44,517 nt of DNA from Polyangium fumosum (lineage in GTDB: Bacteria; Myxococcota_A; Polyangia; Polyangiales; Polyangiaceae). The notes under the pieces are model-generated. The model was not told where the DNA came from. It did not search any database and worked only from the letters and a program-made list of their open reading frames with translations. The position numbers and the translations under genes were made by a program. Of this stretch, positions 8,189 through 16,994 are shown piece by piece (the first letter of the stretch is position 1; each line of letters begins with the position of its first letter). The stretch covers positions 1 to 44,517 of the forward strand of contig NZ_SSMQ01000090.1 of NCBI RefSeq assembly GCF_005144585.1, read 5' to 3'.

Positions 8189-8971
8189 TCAGCGCACGAC
8201 GCGGAGCGCGCCGTCCACCCGCGCCACGTACACGGGGATCTGGAATTGCCCGCCGTCCTTGTCCGGCAGCGTCTGGAGCAGCGGGCGGAGCGGCTTTCGC
8301 TGGAGCTCCCAGATTCTCCCTTCACACATGGATACGGGCAGGATGTGCGACGCCTCGAACTTCAGATCCATCGGCCCCGGGAAGAGCCGGCTCTGCACGA
8401 ATTCCACGAATTCGTCGCGCATGCGCGCCTCCGTCTCGTCATACGCGATCCCGTAATCGCGGAGCTTCGGCGAGAACTCCTTCACGATGCCGGCCACATC
8501 CTTCGCCGCGAACAGATCCCGGAGGTGCGCGGCGTACGCGAGCAGCGGCTCCGGCTCCTCGATCGGCGCTGCCTCCCGGAAGAGTGCCGGGAACGCCGGC
8601 CCGTCGTTATCGAATTCGAAGGAGAGCTGCAGCGGGATCGCCGGGACCTGGCCGGCCAGGGCGCTCTTCACGTCGATCGTGAGCACGACGTCCCCGGGCG
8701 CGTCCGGCGCCACGAAGTCGCCCTCCTGATAGGCCGACACCGAGCCCGTGATATCGATGTCGAGCGGCGAGCTCATCCCCTCGCGCGTGATCGTCGGCAA
8801 TGCCTGGATCCCGAGCACGTTCCCCTTGCCGACGAGGAGCTGATTGATCGGCGGCGCCAGGCTGATCGGCGCCCGCGCGTCCACCGCGTCGAGCTGGAAG
8901 CCGTTCAGCGTGATCCGCGCGAGGCAGGCGCGCAGCGAGAGGTTCAGGTGATGGATGGGTTTGGCCTGCAT
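8189..8971 (-). CDS. Unknown protein, probable partner of the upstream effector
   Basis: A 260-aa protein without signal peptide or clear membrane segment. It opens M-Q-A-K-P-I-H-H-L-N-L-S and ends Y-V-A-R-V-D-G-A-L-R-V-V-R; the first half is beta-rich with short hydrophobic strands and the second half looks helical. I do not recognise the family. It starts 4 bp after the stop of the 1716-aa effector gene, so the two are almost surely co-transcribed and co-translated. Genes in this position in T6SS islands are often immunity proteins or chaperones. A muramidase immunity protein would usually need a periplasmic signal, which is absent here, so an adaptor/chaperone is equally possible. Confidence 0.7.
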   Translation of the reverse strand: MQAKPIHHLNLSLRACLARITLNGFQLDAVDARAPISLAPPINQLLVGKGNVLGIQALPTITREGMSSPLDIDITGSVSAYQEGDFVAPDAPGDVVLTIDVKSALAGQVPAIPLQLSFEFDNDGPAFPALFREAAPIEEPEPLLAYAAHLRDLFAAKDVAGIVKEFSPKLRDYGIAYDETEARMRDEFVEFVQSRLFPGPMDLKFEASHILPVSMCEGRIWELQRKPLRPLLQTLPDKDGGQFQIPVYVARVDGALRVVR

Positions 8972-8975
8972 GATC

Positions 8976-11900
8976 TCACTTGCACCTGGCGAGGAGCTCC
9001 TTGCACGGATCGACGTAGCTCGTGGTCATGATCTTATCGAGCTCCTTGTTCACGAAATTCAGGAAGGTCTTGTCGTCGATCCAGTCGCGCGCCCAGTCCC
9101 TCGTGCCGATCACGTCGAGCCGCTGCCGGATGTCGTGCGCGAGCCCCTCCATCGATTTCGAGTCGCGGCGGATGTCCGCGCGGCTGTCGATCTTCGCCGC
9201 GATCGTCGCCGCGATCTTCTGCGAGGACCATTGCGTGTCCGGGGTGAACGCGCTCCCGGACTCCGTGAAGACCCGCACGTTGAGCCCCTCGGTGATCTTG
9301 CCGAGCACGATCCCCTCGATCTGGCTCTTCGTGATGTGGGGCGCCACGTAGGGTTTGTCGGGCCACTTGAAGCTGCCGAGGTCCTCCGCGTCGACGAAGT
9401 TCTGCTGCTTCGCGTACGAGCCGAGCGAGCCGCCCTTGCCCACCGAGGCGGTGACCTTCCCTTTGAGCCCCGTCCATTTCAAGGACCCGGAGACCGACGC
9501 GCCCTTCTCCACATGCAGCTCGAACGTGCCGGAGAGCTCGAGCGCCGTCTCGAACGAGCCTTCGAGCTTGACCCAGTTGCCCGCCTCGAAGCGCGCCCCC
9601 ACCGAGCCGGTGATGGTGAGCGCGAGCGGCACCTGCAGCGCCAAACCCGCCCCCGGGTTGACGCGCTCGGCGCTCAGGCTGAGCGTCAGGCTGCCGTCGA
9701 TCTTGGCGAAGACCTGCGCCTTGAAGCCGCACTCTACCCCCACGCCGACCTCGAGGGAGATCGCGAAGAGCACGAGGTCGATGCTCGCCTTGAGCCCGAA
9801 GTAGGTGCGGTGATCCTTGTACTCCTTCATCCCCCATTCGAGGTTGAACGAGCCCTGCAGGATCTGGACGCTCGCCTCGGCGTACCATCCGACCTTGGGC
9901 ACCACGTCCTGAATGGCGATGAGGATCCCGAGCACCTGGTTCGCGATCCCCACGATGCCGAGCAGCGTATTGAACGTCGCGAGCTCGTCGGGGACGAGCT
10001 TGCCGTCGCACGTGAGCTCGATGGGCTGCACGCGCTTCGTGGCCTTCACCTCGAGGGGGCTCGTCTCGGCCTCGGTCTTTTGCGCGGCGATGAGCTGCGT
10101 GGCGTTCATCGCCACCGCGGTCGTCTGCGTCACCGTGGTCGTCTTGGTCGTGGTGTTCTTCCAGCCGGTGACCTCCTTTTCGATCGTCGCGGTCTTTCGT
10201 TGCGCGGCGGCGACGCCCTTGGGGCCGACGACGACCTGGGTCTCCTTCTCGAGCTTCGCGCCCACCTTGTAGCCGCGCATCGGGGGCAGCTTGATCGAGA
10301 GCTTCCACGTGTTCGGCCGGTAGCTCGCGATGGTGACCGGCTTGGCGAGGCCCTCGACCTTGTACTCGGTCGCCTGGGTGAAATTCCTCCAGAACGTGCC
10401 TTCCAGGATGTTCTTGATCTGGGCGCCCTTGAAGGGCGCGTCGATGTCGTATTGCGTGTAGCCCTGGGCCTGCGCCTCGCCCTTCACCTGGGTCTTCTCG
10501 CCGCGGCACGTCACCGTGAGCGCTGCCGGCGAGGGTTTGGCGCTGTCCTTGTGGAGCAGCGTCACCTGGTCCTTGCCGGCCTTCACGTCCTGGACCACCT
10601 CGTAGCGGTCCACGTTCTTCACGCGGCCCTGCCGGCTGCCGAGCTCGTGCTCGCAGAACACGACGAGCTCGCTGCCCGTCTCCGTCGGCTTCGGCCCCGT
10701 CGTCGTTTGCCCCGACGAGGTTTGCCCTGACGTCGTCTGCCCCGACGAGGTTTGCCCCGTCGTCGCCTTGGTCTCCGCGGGCGCCGCTTGCAGGAGCGTG
10801 AGCGTGCGCCAGTGCTCGATGAGGCCGATCGGGTGCAGGTGCCAGACCTTGTCCTTCGAGGGCAGGCCCGCGCTCGACGCGTCCCCCCAGAAGCCGAGCT
10901 TCTTGATGTAATCACGCGTGGCCGCGAGCGAGGCGGCGTCGAGGTTCCAGGGCGGCCCCAACAAACGATCGAGCCCCGGGACCTCGCCGGCCCACTCCGT
11001 CGGATGCAGGCACGCCACGCGCCGGAGCTTCTGCGCGAGGACGGGATCTCCGAGCGCGGCCTTGATCTCCGCCGCCGTCACGTTCCCGTCCTTGTTCTCG
11101 TCGACGAGCGCGAGGAGGCCCGGCGCGTCGCAGAGCCCATCCTGGCTGAACTTCGAGCTCTCCTCGATACGCTGCCAGCGCGGCCAGTCGTACGGGCAGA
11201 GGACCTTTCCGTCTTTCTCAAGCTCGGCCCAGCCCTTGCTCCCGCCGCCATCGACCTCTTGCCAGGTCTTGCCCTGTTGGTCCTTGTAGACCCGCGCGTC
11301 CGAGGCCGGCAAGACGTCGGTGAAGACGTCCTCCGCCGTCGTGCCCGCGCCCTCCTCGAACGTCACCGCGTCGTCGGGTTTGTCCTTGTACAGGACCACG
11401 AGCGGCGCCTTCAACGTGTAGCGCTTCGAGGTCGCATTCCAGTCCCCGAGCGCGTCGCGCTTCGCCCAGCCCGTGCGTTTCGCCACTTCCGCCGCCGGCA
11501 GCACGAACCGCACCTGCCGATCCGTGTCGCCCTTCTCCGCGACGTAATGGACCTTGTCGCCCTTCTTCGCGTCGATCGGGATCGCCGCGCCGCCGCCGGC
11601 CTGCGCCGTGAGCGTCGCGAGTGGGGCTTCGAGGGCGTACGTCCCGGTGGCCTTGTCATAAGGCCCGAGGGCGCTGCGTTTCGTCCAGCCGATCACCTCG
11701 GCGCACGCCACCTTGCGCAGATCGCCGGGCGGCTGCTCGATCAAGGTGAGGCGCGCGCCCGCGGGCATGTCCACCTTCACCTCGGGCGGCGTGACGGTCT
11801 TGCGTTTCTTGAGCTTGGTCCCCGCGGGGACGTGCAAGAGCCCCTGGCCGCCCGTGTCGCCCTTGGGGTTCTTCATGAACTCCACGTCGCCGGTCAGGAC

Positions 11901-14126
11901 CTCGAAATGCACCGTCGAAGGCCGCGTGAAGAACACGCCGGGGTAGCCGAGGATCGCCCCCGCGCCGACCGGGATCTTGCAAGAGACCACCTGATCGAGC
12001 TTCGCGGGCTCGAGCTGGAACTCGTACTTCACGTTGGGGTCGCCCTCGCCCCCCACGTAGACCCAGCCGCCGGTCGCGAGCTCGTGCCAGCCAGTCCCGA
12101 CCTTGCCCCCGGGCGCGACGGCGTTCGGGTTCTTGAACGTCACCTCCTCGCCGAGCTTGGCCACGCGCAGGACCTTGCTGCCCTTGCCCGTCTCGCGCAC
12201 GTTGAGCCCGCCCGCGTCCTCGGTCGTGGCGATCGTGAACTTGTGCTTCTTGAACATCACGGGCGGGTTCTTCTTCTGCGCGTCCGTGTATTCGTCGAAG
12301 GGCAGGAGGTGCACTGCGAGCGAGAAGAGCTCGAGCTTCGCGCCCTTCGGCGTGTACCGCTCGTGCCGGACGAGGACGAAGCCATTCGAGTACTTCATCG
12401 CCTCGTCGCCGAGCTTCACCTCGAGCGCCTTCTTGTTCACGCGGTACGCCACGATGTCGCCGTCGGCGATGGCCTGGACCGCGTCCGTCCCCGCGTCGAG
12501 GTGCACGCCCCCGTGCCAGAAATTGTTCGCGCCGATGGGGAAGAACCCGCCTTCGCCCCCCTCGTTCAGCGAATAATGGGCCGCGGCGTCCTTGCCGACG
12601 ATCGGGAAGCAGATGTTCGCGCCTCCGCTCGTCGGCGACAGGAAATCCCCCTCCACGAGGGTGTAGATCAAGGAGCGCGTGCCGTCCTTCGTGGGCTTCG
12701 AAGCGAGCTCGTTGTGGATCGTGCCCTTGATCGAAGGGTCGCTCTCGATGAGCTCGATGAACTTCTTGAATCGGTCGTACTTCGCGAGGACCTGGCATCC
12801 GTCGGACCAGCCGCCCGTCCCGCCGTTCGGGACCACGATGTGCTCGCCGCCGTAATGGATGTTGATCGTGCCGTTGTCCTCGGTGTAGCTCGCGGTATCG
12901 CCCACGGCGCCGACCTTCTCGGCGTTGCCCTGCCGCGTGATCTTCACCGTCGGATCCGGCCGCAGCGCGCGATAGTTCTTCTTGCTGAAGTCGCCTCCCG
13001 CGTGGATGTCCTTCAGGCTGACGTGGGTCGCGTACCGCGACGTGCCGTGATTGGCGAGCTGGTACTTGTGTTGCCCGAGCAGGATCACCGCGTCCGCTTT
13101 GTCCGGGTTCTTCTTGCTCGGGAAACGCGTCCACTCCGTCGAGCAATGGAAGAGCTCGACCTTCTTCGCGCCCTCCTTCGTCTTGTAGACGACGAACATG
13201 CAATCGTCGTACTTCGTGTTCGTGCTCGGGACCGGCACCCGCTTCTCGGCGTCGAAGCCGCGCGCCCCGAGGAGGTTCACGCGGCCATTTTCGTCCTGGA
13301 ACTCGTACTCGGCCTTGCCCGCGTTGCCGAAGCGCTTCTGCGCCCGCTCCCATGCGTCGCGCAGGTGGTCGTAGAGCGCCTCCTCCGACATGCTGGCGAG
13401 ATCGAACTGGATCGTCGGCTCGCGATACACCACCGTCGGCTGCGGCTCGTCGTCGCCGTCGTCGTCCGCCGCGTCGCCGGCCTTCGTCAGGAAGTCCGAG
13501 CGGTCGAGGATGCGCCAGTTGTACCCGCCGCGCTGCTCCTTCGCGAACGAGCCGTCGCTGTTCTTCGGCTTCTGCTTCTGGAGGTTGGTGTTGCTCTGCC
13601 AGTACTCGAGGTCGTGGATGAGCGTGCAGAACCCCGAGTAATCGTTGCTCTTGATGCACGCGATGAGCCGCGGGTGCTTCGTGGTGAGGTCCCCACGATA
13701 CGCGAGGTCGACGAGGACCTCCTTCATCGGCGTGGGGTACGCCTCCCAGTCCCCGTCGTGCTTGCCGACCTGCGTCCGCGCGCGCTCGACGTAGTCGGGG
13801 TAAATCTTCTGGTACAGCGTCTTGGCGACCTCTTTCGAGATCGTCGGGAGGGTCGCGACATTGTCGGCGACCCACTTCTTGGCCGTGTCCCCCTTCTTCC
13901 CCGCGCCGGCGCTGAGCTTCTCCGCGTCCGCCAAAGGCACGCCCGCGGCCACGAGGTCGGCCTTCACCTCGGCCTTGCTGCGGTTGCCCATGTCGTAGCC
14001 CGCCCCGATCGTCACGCCGGACGCCGCCGAATCGGGCCAGTGCACCTCCAGGACTTTTTTGGTGTTGCCCCCCTCGACGGCGAACGTGAGCTCGGAGAAA
14101 TGGGGGAAAACGTGGGTGCCGCTCAT
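8976..14126 (-). CDS. Giant multidomain T6SS-type effector with muramidase-like, L,D-transpeptidase-like and M23-like modules
   Basis: A 1716-aa protein with no signal peptide. Residues about 8-200 resemble pesticin/GH24 lysozymes: E18 in F-A-V-E-G-G, then S-G-V-T-I-G-A-G-Y-D-M-G with T39. Residues about 360-460 carry I-H-Y-G-G and G-W-S-D-G-C-Q-V (C444), like L,D-transpeptidase-type folds. Residues about 500-745 look M23-like (W-H-G-G-V-H-L-D, A-D-G-D-I-V, ending V-H-F-E-V), but interrupted at about 629-690 by a bacterial SH3 segment (G-L-N-V-R-E-T-G-K). A canonical EF-hand loop lies at 1009-1020. A Thr/Gln/Ser/Gly linker (about 1121-1145) leads to an uncharacterised 560-residue beta-rich C-terminal region. 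The start at 14126 is preferred over an upstream Arg-rich extension that would run into the methyltransferase gene. Location between vgrG and a methyltransferase gene suggests spike-delivered peptidoglycan attack. Confidence 0.8.
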   Translation of the reverse strand: MSGTHVFPHFSELTFAVEGGNTKKVLEVHWPDSAASGVTIGAGYDMGNRSKAEVKADLVAAGVPLADAEKLSAGAGKKGDTAKKWVADNVATLPTISKEVAKTLYQKIYPDYVERARTQVGKHDGDWEAYPTPMKEVLVDLAYRGDLTTKHPRLIACIKSNDYSGFCTLIHDLEYWQSNTNLQKQKPKNSDGSFAKEQRGGYNWRILDRSDFLTKAGDAADDDGDDEPQPTVVYREPTIQFDLASMSEEALYDHLRDAWERAQKRFGNAGKAEYEFQDENGRVNLLGARGFDAEKRVPVPSTNTKYDDCMFVVYKTKEGAKKVELFHCSTEWTRFPSKKNPDKADAVILLGQHKYQLANHGTSRYATHVSLKDIHAGGDFSKKNYRALRPDPTVKITRQGNAEKVGAVGDTASYTEDNGTINIHYGGEHIVVPNGGTGGWSDGCQVLAKYDRFKKFIELIESDPSIKGTIHNELASKPTKDGTRSLIYTLVEGDFLSPTSGGANICFPIVGKDAAAHYSLNEGGEGGFFPIGANNFWHGGVHLDAGTDAVQAIADGDIVAYRVNKKALEVKLGDEAMKYSNGFVLVRHERYTPKGAKLELFSLAVHLLPFDEYTDAQKKNPPVMFKKHKFTIATTEDAGGLNVRETGKGSKVLRVAKLGEEVTFKNPNAVAPGGKVGTGWHELATGGWVYVGGEGDPNVKYEFQLEPAKLDQVVSCKIPVGAGAILGYPGVFFTRPSTVHFEVLTGDVEFMKNPKGDTGGQGLLHVPAGTKLKKRKTVTPPEVKVDMPAGARLTLIEQPPGDLRKVACAEVIGWTKRSALGPYDKATGTYALEAPLATLTAQAGGGAAIPIDAKKGDKVHYVAEKGDTDRQVRFVLPAAEVAKRTGWAKRDALGDWNATSKRYTLKAPLVVLYKDKPDDAVTFEEGAGTTAEDVFTDVLPASDARVYKDQQGKTWQEVDGGGSKGWAELEKDGKVLCPYDWPRWQRIEESSKFSQDGLCDAPGLLALVDENKDGNVTAAEIKAALGDPVLAQKLRRVACLHPTEWAGEVPGLDRLLGPPWNLDAASLAATRDYIKKLGFWGDASSAGLPSKDKVWHLHPIGLIEHWRTLTLLQAAPAETKATTGQTSSGQTTSGQTSSGQTTTGPKPTETGSELVVFCEHELGSRQGRVKNVDRYEVVQDVKAGKDQVTLLHKDSAKPSPAALTVTCRGEKTQVKGEAQAQGYTQYDIDAPFKGAQIKNILEGTFWRNFTQATEYKVEGLAKPVTIASYRPNTWKLSIKLPPMRGYKVGAKLEKETQVVVGPKGVAAAQRKTATIEKEVTGWKNTTTKTTTVTQTTAVAMNATQLIAAQKTEAETSPLEVKATKRVQPIELTCDGKLVPDELATFNTLLGIVGIANQVLGILIAIQDVVPKVGWYAEASVQILQGSFNLEWGMKEYKDHRTYFGLKASIDLVLFAISLEVGVGVECGFKAQVFAKIDGSLTLSLSAERVNPGAGLALQVPLALTITGSVGARFEAGNWVKLEGSFETALELSGTFELHVEKGASVSGSLKWTGLKGKVTASVGKGGSLGSYAKQQNFVDAEDLGSFKWPDKPYVAPHITKSQIEGIVLGKITEGLNVRVFTESGSAFTPDTQWSSQKIAATIAAKIDSRADIRRDSKSMEGLAHDIRQRLDVIGTRDWARDWIDDKTFLNFVNKELDKIMTTSYVDPCKELLARCK

Positions 14127-14167
14127 GATGCCACCGGACCCAGGATGATACACGCCGCCCCGCTCGA

Positions 14168-15709
14168 TCACTCCATCAAAAAACCCATGCGCGCGAAGCG
14201 CAGGAGCTTCTGTTCCGTGATCTCGGCGAAGACCTCTCCGTCCACGCAAGGCGCGCCGTTCATCTCCACCGACACCACGCCTCGCCGCGCTTCGTCGAGC
14301 GCCGCCTCCGTGAGCGCGGCGGCGTCGCGCGTGCCGTTCATGCGCGCGAGGACCACCCGATCAAACGAATCGACCTGCACGCCCTCGTGCAGGAGCGTGG
14401 TGCAAAACGGGCTGCCGATGCTCGCCTGATAACGTGCAAACGGGAAGGCGCGTGGCCTTTCGTCGGGCGCCCGCGCCGCGGGCTTTGCCGAGGCCCAGAG
14501 CCGGATCGCGCCCTTCGTGTAGAGGCCGAGGAGGTTTCGCGCGAGCCGCGCCCGCGCCTCGCCCTCGAATGCGGCGAGCCCGAGCTTCTCGCCGGTCTCC
14601 CAGGCGAGCGCGTCGAACGAGAGCCCGCCCGGCGCGTACGCGGCGAGCGTGACGAGCGCGGCCTTGAGCGTCGCCTGGTCCGTGCCGATCGCGCCGCCTG
14701 GCCCGACGAACGTCTCCTCGACGCCCTCGGCGAGGTCCGGCGCCATGGCCCCCGGCGAGAGTGGCGAGGCGAGCACGAGCGACGCGAGGCGATCGGCCGC
14801 GACGCGCGGCGAGAGCGGCGCGTCGTCGCGGCAGAGGATGGCGCGTCGAAAACACCGGAGTTCGAGGAGGTCGAGCTGCTGCTGGACGGCGACGAGATCG
14901 TTTCCTGCCCGCGCGCGGACGGCCTCGGCGGCGGCGGGCCCGAGGCGCTCGGGGAAGACGAGCGGCACCTGGGCGTCGGTGACGAAGGCGAGCCCGGCGT
15001 CTTTCATGTCGCGGGCGAAGTCGGCGAAGTACTCGGCGTGGTTGCACGCGACGAGGTGCTCGCCGAGCAGGTAATGATCCGAAAGCTCGGCGATCGTCTC
15101 GAGCTCGCTCGCGAGCCAGGCGCGCGTGGGATCGGAGCGGAGCGTCTCCGTGCCGAGGAAGCGCAAAAAAGCGCGCGCTGTTTCCACGCGCTCGGCGGCC
15201 GAGCCCTCGGCGGGGACCTCGCGGCGGAGCATGTCGCGGATCGCGCCGCGCAGGTGCCAGCCGGGGAGGGTATTGAAGCTGATGTACGCGAGGCCGTGGG
15301 GCGCGAGGTGGCGCCGGACGACGCGTCGAATGGCCTCACGTGCGTCGTCGGGGACCCACGAGTAGACGCCGTGGCAGACGATGTAATCGAAGGATGCGGG
15401 TTCGTCCTCGAATTCGCGGATGTCGGCGAGGTGGAGGGCGACGTTGCGGAGGCGGGCGCCTTCGGCGTGTTTTCGGGCGACGGCGAGGGAGTCTTCGGCG
15501 CGGTCGAGGGCGACGAAGCGGCTCTCGGGGAAGGCGGCGGCCATGGGCAGGACGTTGCCGCCGGTGGCGGTGCCGATCTCGAGGACGCGGCAGCGAGCGG
15601 GCGGGGCGGGCCGGAGGCCAAAGAGGACGCCGATCGCGCCGAGGTGATCGGGGTGTGTCTCGGCGAAGGGCAGGGCCTCGTAGAAATAATCCTCGTTCGC
15701 GACGGCCAC
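14168..15709 (-). CDS. SAM-dependent class I methyltransferase with C-terminal regulatory domain
   Basis: A 513-aa cytoplasmic protein. The SAM motif V-L-E-I-G-T-A-T-G-G is at about residues 42-51, followed by V-A-L-D-R-A (acidic ribose ligand) and D-Y-I-V-C-H-G-V-Y-S-W-V. The rest matches the methyltransferase regulatory domain architecture, with V-F-P-E-R-L and a C-terminal winged-helix-like part. The start is GTG at 15709, with GGAGGA about 5 nt upstream. It ends 41 bp before the giant effector, same strand, so an operon is likely. The target is unknown: a protein Lys/Asp or small-molecule substrate cannot be told apart. A chromosomal housekeeping gene that happens to lie next to the island remains possible. 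Confidence 0.85.
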   Translation of the reverse strand: MAVANEDYFYEALPFAETHPDHLGAIGVLFGLRPAPPARCRVLEIGTATGGNVLPMAAAFPESRFVALDRAEDSLAVARKHAEGARLRNVALHLADIREFEDEPASFDYIVCHGVYSWVPDDAREAIRRVVRRHLAPHGLAYISFNTLPGWHLRGAIRDMLRREVPAEGSAAERVETARAFLRFLGTETLRSDPTRAWLASELETIAELSDHYLLGEHLVACNHAEYFADFARDMKDAGLAFVTDAQVPLVFPERLGPAAAEAVRARAGNDLVAVQQQLDLLELRCFRRAILCRDDAPLSPRVAADRLASLVLASPLSPGAMAPDLAEGVEETFVGPGGAIGTDQATLKAALVTLAAYAPGGLSFDALAWETGEKLGLAAFEGEARARLARNLLGLYTKGAIRLWASAKPAARAPDERPRAFPFARYQASIGSPFCTTLLHEGVQVDSFDRVVLARMNGTRDAAALTEAALDEARRGVVSVEMNGAPCVDGEVFAEITEQKLLRFARMGFLME

Positions 15710-15817
15710 GCGCGTCCTCCGGAAGGGCGGGCCACCTTGGCGGGATCGGGGAGCGGGCGCAAGTGTTTGCCTTGAAGGGCCGAGAGGCCGCATGCTGCGC
15801 GCTCGCCGGTCGCGCGT

Positions 15818-16924
15818 ATGGATGGGCTGTCGTTGATTCTGGTCGCCGTGGTCTCCGCGCTCGCGCTGGTGATCGGGGTGCTCTTGCGGTCGCGCGGGGC
15901 GCTCGCGCGGGAGCTTCAGGCCGCGCGGGAGGAAGCGCGGGCGCTGTCGAAGGCGGCCGAGGAAGCGAAGAAGGCGCTGCCGGCGGCGGAGGCGGAAGCG
16001 GCGGCGGAAGCGGAAGCGGAAGCGGCGGCGGAAGCGGCAGCGGAAGCGGTTGCGGAAGCGGCTGCGGAGGCGCGCGCGGCAGCGGAGGCGGCTGCGGAGG
16101 CGCGCGCGGCGGCGGAAAAGCGGTCGCGAGAGCTCTCCGCGGCGCGGGAAGACCTGGAGAAACGCGACCGAGAGCTTTCCGCGTTTCGGGAAGAGCTTGC
16201 GAGCCGCGAGCGTGAGCTGTTCCAGCTTCGAGAAACGCTCGCAAAACGCGACCGGGAGCTTTCCGAGGTTCGGGAAGAGCTTGGAAAACGCGAGCAGGAG
16301 CGGTTCCAGCTTCAGGGAACGCTGGCGGAAGGCGAACGCGAGCGTTCCGAACTTCGGGAGGAGCTTCCGAAACGCGAGCGGGAGGTCTTCCAACTTCGAG
16401 AAACGCTTTCAAAACGTGACCGGGAGCTTTCCGAGCTTCGGGAGGCGCTCGAAGCGCGCGAGCGGGCCCTCTCCGCGGCCGAGGAAGCGCTCGCGACGAG
16501 GGAACGCGAGCTTGCCGCGGTCCGGGACAAGGGCGACGGCCGGGCGGGGGACCTTTCCGCGGCGGCGCGGCGCATCGAGGAGCTGTCCCGCGCCCTGAGG
16601 CAAGCCGAGCAGGACGCGGAGTCGCTGTCGGTGCAGAAGGACGCGTTCGCGGTGGAGGTGCGGGCGCTGCGGGATGAGCTGGAGCGGCGGAAGAAGGCGG
16701 CGGAGCAGGCTGCGGCTGCGGCGGCGGCGGCCGAGGGGAAGCCGCTTTCCGCGGCGCCGTCGCGTCGGCCGGGGAAGCAGGCGCCACCGCCGGAGCCGGT
16801 GACGGCGTTCTTTTGTTTGATCTGCGGGGAAGGGAGCGCCGGGACGAAGCCGCATCGTTGCCTCGTGGAAGAGGCCGAGCTGGCGAAGAAGAAGGCGGCG
16901 GCTGCGGCGGCGGGGAAGCGGTAG
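15818..16924 (+). CDS. Membrane-anchored coiled-coil protein with C-terminal Cys/His knuckle
   Basis: A 368-aa protein. Residues about 5-24 form one N-terminal transmembrane helix, followed by an Ala/Glu-rich stretch encoded by 6-bp-like repeats. A long coiled coil of about 230 residues is built from 14- and 28-residue units (F-Q-L-R-E-T-L-x-K-R-D-R-E-L-S-E-x-R-E-E-L). A flexible Pro/Arg stretch leads to a terminal module, C333-x2-C336 with H346-x-C348, which could bind one zinc. Topology: short outside N-terminus or signal anchor, with the coiled coil on one side of the inner membrane. Function unknown; scaffold or tether roles are plausible. It diverges from the methyltransferase gene. Confidence 0.8.
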   Translation: MDGLSLILVAVVSALALVIGVLLRSRGALARELQAAREEARALSKAAEEAKKALPAAEAEAAAEAEAEAAAEAAAEAVAEAAAEARAAAEAAAEARAAAEKRSRELSAAREDLEKRDRELSAFREELASRERELFQLRETLAKRDRELSEVREELGKREQERFQLQGTLAEGERERSELREELPKREREVFQLRETLSKRDRELSELREALEARERALSAAEEALATRERELAAVRDKGDGRAGDLSAAARRIEELSRALRQAEQDAESLSVQKDAFAVEVRALRDELERRKKAAEQAAAAAAAAEGKPLSAAPSRRPGKQAPPPEPVTAFFCLICGEGSAGTKPHRCLVEEAELAKKKAAAAAAGKR

Positions 16925-16949
16925 GGGAGGTTTTACCTCACCCCACGGC

Positions 16950-16976
16950 CCCCCTCTCCCGGGGCGGGAGAGGGGG
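16950..16976. terminator. GC-rich hairpin between convergent genes
   Basis: An 11-bp perfect stem (16950-16960 with 16966-16976) closes a 5-nt loop, lying 25 bp after the coiled-coil gene and 18 bp before the end of the large lipoprotein gene. No clear T-tract follows on either strand, so it would be an imperfect intrinsic terminator or a stabilising 3' structure for both transcripts. Confidence 0.5.
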
Positions 16977-16994
16977 AGGGGCAGGAGGCGGGCG

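Noticed and set aside
10752..14429. A 1225-codon plus-strand frame opposite the effector gene
   Set aside because: No recognisable domain, and the minus strand encodes clear lysozyme-like, SH3 and EF-hand motifs.
15960..16110. Possible tandem-repeat array of gcggaa units resembling a short CRISPR-like array
   Set aside because: It is continuous in frame with the coiled-coil gene and has no spacers.
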